Assembly (NCBI GenBank): GCA_001586965.3
Contig: LUCW03002126.1
Span: 1-23,020 of the forward strand
Direction: 5' to 3'
Source: Sphaeroforma sirkka
Lineage: Eukaryota; Opisthokonta; Ichthyosporea; Ichthyophonida
Length of the DNA: 23,020 bases
Below are positions 11,974-19,472 of this stretch, in pieces. Position 1 is the first letter of the stretch; the number at the start of each line of letters is the position of its first letter. The notes below the pieces were generated by a model. It saw only the letters and a program-made list of their open reading frames with translations, ran no database searches and had not been told where the DNA came from. The position numbers were made by a program, and so were the translations under genes.

Positions 11974-12039
11974 CGCGAATTTTGCAAACTCAAACCAAAG
12001 GAGTTGATAGGTGATCGTTGGGAGGAGAGACATGCACAG

Positions 12040-12470
12040 GCGTGGCAGGCAATGAAGGACGCAGTGGTGAATGCTGTGGCGTTACACTTTCCGGTCGACG
12101 GCATTCCTTTGAACTTGGGAAACCGACGCTAGCGATTACGGTTGGGGGGGGAGCGCTATTCCAATGGGTCGACGGTAAGAAACATTACTTAATGTTCTTT
12201 AGTAAGACTCTGAACCATGCGCAACAGAACTACGCCACACCTATGAAGGAGTTACTGGCATTGGTATATGGACTGACACATTTCAGGGAATACTTGGATG
12301 GGCAACGGTTTGCGGTCTTCACGGACCACAGGGCCCTTGTGTATATGAACACACAGCTCAAAGCTTAATCCGATGCTTCAGAGATGGCATCATATTATCG
12401 CGCCATTCAACTTTACCATATCGCATATACCAGGAGAGACAAATGTGCTCCCGGACATGTTAAGTAGAGT
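12040..12470 (+). pseudogene. RNase H region of the right element (fossil)
   Basis: Peptide motifs typical of Ty3/gypsy RNase H appear in order: FFSKTLNHAQQNYATPMKEL, then FTDHRALVYMNTQ, then ISHIPGETNVLPDMLSRV. The Glu of KELLAL, the Asp of TDH and the Asp of PDMLSR fit the acidic active-site residues of this fold. It follows RT directly. Not all of the region reads through in one frame, so it is scored as part of a broken element. Confidence 0.8.
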
Positions 12471-12499
12471 ACACGAGGGGACAGCGGAGCAGGACGAAC

Positions 12500-12860
12500 T
12501 CGAAATAATGTATACAGACGGCTGGCAGTTATTCCCTAGTTACTTTGAACAAGCGCAACAACACTTTGGACCGAATGACATAGATGTATTTGCGGACCCA
12601 ACCAACGCTCAGCTTCCTCGGTTCTGGACGAAGGATGATGGGGAAGGAGCGTTTGCCCACGACTGGTCGATAGTCGATGGATGGATGAACCCGCCTTGGG
12701 AACAGATACACAGGATGTTACGCAAGATAGGAGCCGACGGCGCACGGGCCACAGTATGTCTACCATGGGTACCAAGAGCACCATGGTTCGACCTGTTCAA
12801 GCAGTTATTGCAGACAGAACCGGTGCTGGTACCACGGACACACACACGTTCCTCAAGTAC
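12500..12860 (+). pseudogene. Dam-like methyltransferase-type module after RNase H (fossil)
   Basis: Readable motifs are DIDVFADPTNAQLPRFW, GAFAHDW, VDGWMNPPWEQIHRMLRK, ATVCLPWVPRAPWFDLF. NPPW matches the (D/N/S)PP(Y/F/W) catalytic motif of N6-adenine methyltransferases. The overall pattern (DxFA, N-x-x-x-PRF, AF-x-x-W, N/F-PP-W/F followed by a helix and PWxPxxPW) resembles the Dam-like domain known after RNase H in DIRS-type retroelements. That comparison is from memory of the family, not from a search. The central fragment at 6577-6800 keeps the same motif despite its divergence, which argues that the module belongs to the family. Whether it methylates anything is unknown. Confidence 0.6.
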
Positions 12861-13048
12861 GCTAAGTACGCATGTGGGAAGACACCATGGGGTCATACCG
12901 TAGTAGCACGGGTGGGTCCTCCCAATGGATTCAAACTGGACCCGCTGTTTTCACAGCGACTTGGTTATGCAGAACCAAAGCATACAAAATATGTCATGTG
13001 CTTAGACACAGCGCGAGAAATCTCAGTGGCAATGGCAGATGCAGAGGG

Positions 13049-13573
13049 TCAACCGGCGTTTGCACAAGCGAGTCCGGCGGAGAAACAGCGTCGTGTGGTA
13101 AAAGTCCCCTTAAACCACTATCAGTGTGGAATAGAATTAGTTTACAATTAATTCAACGAGGTGAATTATTTGTAGACCACGTAGACAATCAAATATAAGA
13201 ATAAATACACCGCACTGAGCCTCAGGGAGACTCAGTAGGTTTTAGTATCGTATTTTGACGTGTTTACTACATTTTTACGACTAGTTACTTTAGGTGTATT
13301 ATTCGATTTTATCTCGAGGATAAAGTGGACGGAGAAGTTCATTTTATTGACAAATTACAGGAGTTGATCTCCTCAGAACCGGGTAGCTGAAAGGACAGTA
13401 CGACAGGAGCGCGAGAGAGGAGTCAAGTCTTCGAGCACAGAGGAGTTGATCTCTCTCAGAACCGGACAGCCGAAAGGAGCTTGCAAACTACGACAGGAGC
13501 AAAGTCTTCCGAGCACAGATAAGTGAATCAACCGGTGTTTGCACAAGCGAGTCCGGCGGAGAAACAGCGTCGT
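13049..13573 (+). repeat. 46-bp direct repeats (13049-13094 and 13528-13573) flanking an insert
   Basis: A 46-bp sequence at the start of the integrase region, encoding the FAQASPAEKQRR segment, occurs twice with a single visible mismatch. Between the copies lie 433 bp foreign to the element body: the LTR-like segment, then a GC-richer part with two roughly 80-bp tandem units (about 13360-13438 and 13439-13518) sharing GGAGTTGATCTC, CAGAACCGG, TACGACAGGAGC and TCGAGCACAG-like blocks. A 46-bp duplication is far longer than the usual 4-6 bp target-site duplication of LTR elements, so simple integration is unlikely to explain it. Confidence 0.75.
13094..13271 (+). repeat. Possible short LTR inside the right element
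   Basis: This 178-bp segment begins TGTGGT and ends TTTACTACA, like the termini of the LTRs at 6058-6307 and 15548-15795 (TGTGGTC and CTTACTACA). It has a TATA-like AT-rich centre (ATATAAGAATAAATAC). It is followed by ATTTTTA-like sequence, as the left LTR is followed by a T run. The interior does not clearly align with the other LTRs, so it could come from a related family or be coincidence. Confidence 0.35.
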
Positions 13574-14836
13574 ACGCAACTCACGCAAGCGCAACACGAA
13601 CAAGGACATCATGGGGCGGCGGACACAGTCCAACAACTTCGTCAGAACGGTCACGTTTGGCCAGGGGCACTTGAGTTAGTCACAGAGGTTAAGCGGCAAT
13701 GTGGCACATGTTTGGGACAGGACACACTTCGTAAAGGTTTCCACCCGATGATTAGCATCGATGCACGCTACCCGTGGGACCATATTCAAGTGGACTACAT
13801 CCCGATGCCACTGGAGTCCAGACGCAAGAACAATTATATTCTTCACGTCTTAGACATCGCCACAGGCTATTCTATCCTTCGAGCCACACCGGACAAGACA
13901 AAGGAAACCACGACACAGACACTCATAGAGATTTTTTGGCGAACATGGCTTCCCCGTAAAATCCAAACAGACATGGGGAAGGAGTTCACCAACAAGTTAG
14001 TGGAGCTTCTGGTCCAGGAAGTGGGGATGCTACATAAGGTGTCTCCACCATATCGACCCCAAGTGCTGGGCGCGGCAGAACGACGTCACAAGGAGATTAC
14101 ACGTTCTATTCGACAATGCTGTGAGGCAGTTCCCCTTCGATGGGACGAACGCCTTCCGTTTACGATGCTATACCAGAACCTTCGGATATCCCGTCGCCAT
14201 AAGAGTGCACCGTTTAGCGTGTACTTTGGCCGCCGCCATGTTCCGTTCGCCGATTTCACGGACGAGTTACCGGATTCTCAGCCGATGATATTGCCGACAA
14301 CGATTAGACCTACAGGACACTATATTGCCGACCCTCCACCACATTACCAAAAGTATACAGGCAAGCTTACGACGACATTTGACCGCCTGCATGCTCACGA
14401 CTTGGTACATTTCGACGAAGGAGATGTGGTCATGGTACGATCAGAAGCCCGAACAACGAAGGCTATGCGGCCATTGTTTGGACCATATGTAGTCAAAGCT
14501 AGACACGGCCAACGCTACGAGTTAGCGAATAAGGATGGTTCCGCCCCACCAGAATTCAAGAACAAACCGGTACGGGTGGAACTCCTCCGTTTAGTGCATA
14601 GACGCACAGACCCACCAATTAACGAAGACTTATGGACCGAAGGAGGGGTTGAGTTTCGCCATATTATCACACATCGTACGAATGATGAGACGGGAAAATT
14701 AGAATACCTGGTGAGATGGCGAGAAGGCGAACCAACGTGGGAAACAGCAGAAGCTTTTGATGATGCCAACGATATCGCGGCCTACCACAAAGCTTCGCAG
14801 ACACGGACACGTAAGCGCCAACGTGCACAGTTCTAA
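13523..14836 (+). pseudogene. integrase with C-terminal chromodomain, right element (fossil part, well preserved)
   Basis: This open stretch of about 437 residues contains an HHCC zinc-binding segment (HEQGHHG... then CGTCLGQ), then the catalytic core with WDHIQVDYIPM, QTDMGKEF and GAAERRHKE supplying the D, D and E residues of retroviral-type integrases. A basic GPY/F-like segment follows (FGPYVVKARHGQRYEL). The last 60 residues form a chromodomain: VEFRHIITHR, then LEYLVRWREGEPTWETAEAF. In living relatives the enzyme inserts the cDNA and the chromodomain steers it to modified histones. The segment before the core lies directly after the insert with direct repeats. Confidence 0.9.
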
Positions 14837-14871
14837 TACTTTATCTTCAATATAACTTTGTTCTCGGATAT

Positions 14872-15180
14872 CGAGCTTAAGCTCTGGAGCATAAACCAGC
14901 AACTCTAGCTCCCGAGTATAAACCAGCCACTCGAGCTCTTGAGTATAAAAAGCAGCGACTCTAGCTCCCGAGTATAAACCAGCAACTCTAGCTCCCGAGT
15001 ATAACCAGCCACTCGAGCTCGCGAGTATAAAAAGCAGCGACTCTAGCTCCCGAGTATGAACCAGCCACTCGAGCTCGCGAGAATAAACGGTTAGCACTCG
15101 AGCTCGCGAGGGAAAACCGTCAGCGGCTCAAGCTCGCGAGGTTAAATGAGCCACTCTTGCTTCGGAGTATAACACAGCGA
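14872..15180 (+). repeat. Tandem array of about 11 palindromic 26-30 bp units
   Basis: The unit is roughly ACTCGAGCTCGCGAG followed by TATAAACCAGC. Each unit holds a CTC...GAG inverted repeat (CTCGCGAG, CTCCCGAG, CTCTTGAG and so on), and most are followed by TATAAA or a close variant. Units alternate between CTCTAGCTCCCGAG and CTCGAGCTCGCGAG types, suggesting a higher-order repeat. The array lies in the 3' non-coding part of the right element, soon after the chromodomain. No coding role is seen. Confidence 0.85.
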
Positions 15181-15378
15181 AATCAATCAAACAACTCCTT
15201 GGGCATTGTTTTGAAACAGCGGGTTAATGGTTTGCACGGTTTCTGCCACTGGCAGTTTTTTCTCCGACACAAATACAGTCCTATATTGTACTTGCCAAAC
15301 TTCTATATGCTGACACAGATGAACAGTAGCTTCAAGAATTCAAACACGACCGGTCGCTCGAGACGTACACATCGGGTC

Positions 15379-15478
15379 CTCTAGCTCTCTGAGGATAAAT
15401 GCCAGCACAATGCTCTAGCTCTCGAGGATAAATGCCAGCACAATGCTCTAGCTCTCGAGGATAATGCCAGCACATAAG
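15379..15478 (+). repeat. Three further 33-34 bp units of the palindromic repeat family
   Basis: Three copies of CTCTAGCTCTCGAGGATAAATGCCAGCACAATG-like units lie about 200 bp beyond the main array. They keep the CTC...GAG box and the following (G/T)ATAAA but have a different tail. Between the two arrays (15181-15378) no gene or repeat is seen. Confidence 0.8.
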
Positions 15479-15539
15479 GTACTATGCTATTCTTATCATC
15501 TCTGAAACTGGCACACTGCTTTGTTCAGTGCTTCAGTTT

Positions 15540-15546
15540 GGGGGGG
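15540..15546 (+). other. Probable polypurine tract
   Basis: Seven G residues lie one base before the TG that opens the 3' LTR. This is where LTR elements carry the polypurine tract that primes plus-strand DNA synthesis. It is short, and assigned mainly by position. Confidence 0.55.
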
Positions 15547-15547
15547 T

Positions 15548-15795
15548 TGTGGTCAGAATACAAGTACTTATATTTATTTGATTATTTTAGGTTTATTACA
15601 AGTTTTACAGTTTATCAGAATAATCTGATAAACTGGGTTTTAGGGTTTTGCTGGTTTTACAGCACATGACTAATGACTCATTTAAGAGTCAGTCATTTTA
15701 GGATTACTGTTTATAATTACTAATAAATGAACAACGTCCCCCTCCCTGAGGAAGGAGAACGTTGAGATACAGTTATCTCGCATATACTTACTACA
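15548..15795 (+). repeat. 3' LTR of the right element (248 bp)
   Basis: It starts TGTGGTCAG and ends CTTACTACA and is about 98% identical by eye to the left element's LTR at 6058-6307, in inverted orientation. It keeps the same hairpins and the TTTTAGGG motifs. A purine run precedes it, as expected for a 3' LTR. The five bases after it (CTTAA) could not be matched with sequence before the right element's 5' LTR. Confidence 0.85.
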
Positions 15796-15804
15796 CTTAA
15801 TAGT

Positions 15805-15915
15805 TGATACACTCTCGGGAGTCGGTCGAAAAAATTGATATGCTCTCGGGAGTCGGTTAAGTATCAACTCTCGGGAGTAATTGAAGTAACTTGATCAGCT
15901 CTCGAGAGTGAGCAT
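15805..15915 (+). repeat. Four CTCTCGGGAGT boxes outside the LTR
   Basis: Four palindromic boxes (three CTCTCGGGAGT, one CTCTCGAGAGT) lie 25-33 bp apart immediately after the 3' LTR. They recall the CTC...GAG boxes inside the element but lack the TATAAA tail. They lie outside the element as delimited by the LTR. Confidence 0.75.
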
Positions 15916-16009
15916 ACTCTGATGGCTTCTTTAAATCAAAGATGATTTCTTGCTGCAAAATCTGGCCTGAGACCTGCAGTCTCTCGCTCTCCTTCAATTT
16001 TACTGTCAA

Positions 16010-16075
16010 GGGCTGAAATGTGAAGGCTGAAGGCTGAAGGTTGAAGACTGAAGGCTGAAGGCTAGAGACTGAAGA
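16010..16075 (+). repeat. GAAGGCT-type heptamer minisatellite
   Basis: About eight imperfect 7-bp units (GAAGGCT, GAAGGTT, GAAGACT, GAGACTG-like) run in tandem. No coding frame is linked to it. Confidence 0.8.
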
Positions 16076-16079
16076 CGTG

Positions 16080-16255
16080 GATGTGAAATTGTTGACTCTG
16101 TAGACGGATTGGGTGATAACTGTTGAACCGATGAATATTTGTCAAAATCGTTGACGTATTGGAGCCGTTAAATATTGACTCGATGAAAATTGTTGAAAAC
16201 GTTGACTTATTGAAACTGTTGACTCGATGAAATTTGCCACAAACGTTGACTTTTC
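16080..16255 (+). repeat. Degenerate repeats built on CGATGAAA...CGTTGACTTATTG
   Basis: About three imperfect units of 44-52 bp share CGATGAA, AACGTTGAC and TTGACTCGATG. Just downstream, two copies of TCTGTRCAGKGACAGGCATCAC (16270-16293 and 16311-16334) form a separate short duplication. Confidence 0.65.
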
Positions 16256-16339
16256 TGAAGAGTAGACGATCCTCTGTGCAGTGACAGGCATCACGACGGG
16301 CGTGAATAATCTTCTGTACAGGGACAGGCATCACAGTAT

Positions 16340-18061
16340 CGCAGGTAAACAGGAATTAAATGAGATTTTCTTGAAAAGAAATGTTGTTTCTTAAGTGCTG
16401 TGGCGTGAATGCTGGAGGGAAACAGCTCCCTTCTGCGCTGTGGCATATTGATTTGACTTTGGGATGGGGTCTGAGAGTGAGAAGTTGAGACTCAGAGGAA
16501 AATAGATTCCTCGAGGTGGTGTTCGTGTCTAACATCTATCCACGATTGTGTCCAATTGTCCAGATTGTGTTAGATCTTGTAAACGAAGCGTTGACTTGAG
16601 TCTGCGGAACCGTCGTCTTCCGTGTTGTCTATGCGGATGAGCTTGAGTATAGTCTTCTCACACAGTAAGAGTTGGAGCTCGTCCGAAACTGACTCGTTTT
16701 CAACTCTTCGGGTGACTCGTGATGGAGGTGTGCGACATAGGCCTTTTGCTTCACGCCCGTCCACCTCAATTCCCAGTTTTAGCTTTCAGTGTTATTGTCG
16801 ATCTGCAGATTGCGATTTCTCGCATGGGTTTTCAGCTCATCAAGGCAGACGCTTTTGACCGGCTTCTAGTACTTAGTTTTGTTTCGACTGTTTCGCACGT
16901 GTCTATACTCGCACTTGAATTTCTTCCTCTCCTTTGGCTTTGTCGACGGTTCAGGCTGTGATGGAGGCCGTGGCTGAGAAACCTCAATGGTCTCAAATGG
17001 TAACTACATATCATTATAAATTCCAGAGTGCCTGTACCAGACTAAAATGACTATATTAGTTGATCCTGCGAGGCAATTAATAAAGTCAAAGCTAAATATT
17101 TTTATATTTTATTCACAAGATTATAAAATCTGCGTTCCAATCCTAAAATGCGACCACTTTTAGAGTTCATTCCAGCAGTGTTGCTCGCACACCCCATCAG
17201 GAACTTCGATGTCGGGGCTGACGGGAAGGGCCAGTATTCGGCTTCTTTTTCTGAAGCACTCTACGGTGAATTCACGCGTTCAATTTCAAAATGACAAGGG
17301 TGTCGATTTATCGACTCGTAAAGCTTGGTGACGCCTGCTTTACTTATTGTAACCTCTACACGAATGCTGCCGTATCTCTTCATATCTTTATCATGCGGAT
17401 TGACAGGCCTTCCAAAATTCCGGTTCAATATCCCAGATTTTTTTTTTTTCAGAACGCAGTTGGCCCGGACCTCGTACAGCAACCAATCGACTTCCCCAAC
17501 GGGCAGGAACGAGTATTACTTTGAGATTCATGCTCCAACTTGAAATGTATTCCAAAAGCAAAGTTTTGGCCAGAAATGTTGCATTAATAATAATATCGGC
17601 CAAGAGTGTGAGATTTCTCTGGTTATCCAGTGTAGAGCCTTCAGCTCAATTTTCGCTTTCCTCAGTGATTCGATCGCATATGTACGTTGGCCATGTGATA
17701 TACTCATTTATGCTAAGGTTGTGCGAGCCTCACTCTGCTTATTTTCACCAATTCACGTTTTCTGATGCTATAAATGAACAAAAAAAAGAAAGGTATACGT
17801 ACAGACAAAATAAGTAGTCGTACATGTCAACGAGCACCTCGCTAAACAAGTATTATGATATTCCTTCACTAGAAAAGGCTTTGGTAATAAATCTCTTGTA
17901 GCGCACAAAATAGGATTGACAAATGGCGTATTTCGAGTAGAGAACACTTCTCTAACTTTACTGTAGTCTGTTCAGCCTCACGTGCTCTACAAAAGGCTTA
18001 ACACAGGTTAACAGTAAATAAATCCAAGAACAAAAACTATGAGTAACGCTACCGACATTCG
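16340..18061. other. Intergenic stretch without a supportable gene
   Basis: Short open frames on both strands are below 100 residues, overlap one another, and none shows a recognisable family. A 13-nt T run at 17439-17451 followed by CAG resembles a splice acceptor on the plus strand, but no matching exon chain was found. The 3' untranslated region of the transporter gene on the minus strand should begin at 18061 and extend down into this stretch; no clear AATAAA is seen on that strand nearby. Confidence 0.5.
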
Positions 18062-19423
18062 CTACAAGTGCCGCTGATGTTCCATGCTCCTCTCATGTAC
18101 AATCTCGAAGTCAATGTGTACGAAAGCACGCTCGATATTGCCCCAACTTTCGTACTTCATTTGTAGCGTCTCAGCTATATCGTGGGCAATTGGCAGCGGC
18201 GTGAACGGGCACAGTACAATATCCACCTGTCATTGATCGAAAAAAAAAAAAAAAGTTTAGAACTGCGTTTAAAACTGCGCATGTGCTGTGAATATATCAA
18301 TACAATCAACTGTCAAACAGGAAAATCCAAAGTAGTTCTATCACTCACATGTGAGCGATGTAATAGGAGGTCTCGTGACCGCTATATGTGCTTAACAATT
18401 TATAACGACAAGCACTTCCTAATCTTTCATCACTTGCAACAATGACCACAAAGGGCAGGAACTTCAAGAAAGAATCAGGTATCATTTGTATGATGTACAC
18501 GCACAACAAGATATCTGGCACAAGGCAACCACCTTTGATTTCAAATGATAGAGTACTTCGCAGAGCACTGAAGACTTTTGGTTCACAAGGTAGTAATACT
18601 GATATGCAAATGTTTCACATAAAAACCGCAGAGCATTCGAGACATAGCCATACATACCTCTGCAATCATTTTGGTGCCGAAATGATAGGCCGAAACAGTT
18701 TCCACGGCTATGATATCCGCGTGATGATTAAAAGCTATGTATGTCAGGACCTTTATCGTATCGGGCTCCGCCGCTATTCCACTCAAACCTTGTATCTCTT
18801 CATAACCCGTCTTCATCCAACTGAGATAAAATAATAACTTCGTGAGATGCAATTGTGAAGGCTACACGTACGCCTGGATAAAAAAACAGCCTACTTTCGA
18901 TCGAGAATAGCAATCGTATTTTGTCCCGTTTTGCGGCTAGCGATCAAACAATCACCAGTTTTGATTACTAAACTAACAATGGTTCATATACATGCATCGC
19001 ACTGTGGCGGATTATGTATACACATTAAATCTACAACTAGGAATTTCACATCGCCTCATTCTATTCTTGAATGCTACTCGATACAGCCAACTTCGGACAG
19101 CGAGTAACTAAGTAGCCTTTTCATTAGAGAATGTATCGCCTTCATTCAAACATAACCGATACATATTTGTAGCCCAAGACTGGCATGAAGTTTAGGCGCG
19201 ACCAAGTACCTGTACATGATGTATATGGCAATCAATATCGCACCAATGGGATCCAATGGGAGCCAAAGCCGTTCCGCTAGAACGGCGAACAGCATTGCTC
19301 CTGTGTTTGAAACAACATCATTGAAATGATCCTGTGACAGTATTGATCGGCAGGTGTTAGCAACTCGAATTGTTTGCAAAGGTCAACGTGTATCTAGAAT
19401 GGGAGGGTGTTGTTTCATACTTG

Positions 19424-19472
<49 letters not shown>

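Larger units (their letters stand above)
6845..15795 (+). mobile_element. Right Ty3/gypsy-type LTR retrotransposon with chromodomain integrase (fossil)
   Basis: On the plus strand it reads: a diverged 5' LTR (about 6845-7070), leader (to 8326), gag (8327-10569), protease and RT (10573-11973), RNase H (about 12040-12470), a methyltransferase-like module (about 12500-12860), an LTR-like insert between direct repeats (13049-13573), integrase plus chromodomain (13523-14836), a 3' non-coding region with palindromic repeats (14837-15539), a G-run polypurine tract (15540-15546) and a 3' LTR (15548-15795). A chromodomain after the integrase places it with chromodomain Ty3/gypsy elements. It looks broken, with about half a dozen interruptions, yet its reverse-transcriptase and integrase regions are well preserved and its 3' LTR is very like that of the left element, so it is young. 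No target-site duplication could be matched at its ends. Confidence 0.9.

Noticed and set aside
7200-13094. A CRISPR-like or tRNA-rich region
   Set aside because: No regularly spaced short repeats with unique spacers and no tRNA cloverleaf could be found.
1-15795. A Polinton, DIRS element or DNA transposon as the identity of the large repeat
   Set aside because: TG...CA LTRs, a DDE integrase with HHCC and chromodomain, and a Ty3-like protease and RT fit an LTR retrotransposon; no tyrosine recombinase, DNA polymerase or terminal inverted repeats are seen.
16570-16790. Minus-strand open frame of about 73 codons as a host exon
   Set aside because: No family resemblance, no convincing acceptor at its start, and overlapping frames of similar size on both strands.
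17439-17543. T-run plus CAG followed by a short plus-strand frame, as a terminal exon of a host gene
   Set aside because: The acceptor-like site is good but no upstream exon with a matching donor and no recognisable peptide was found.
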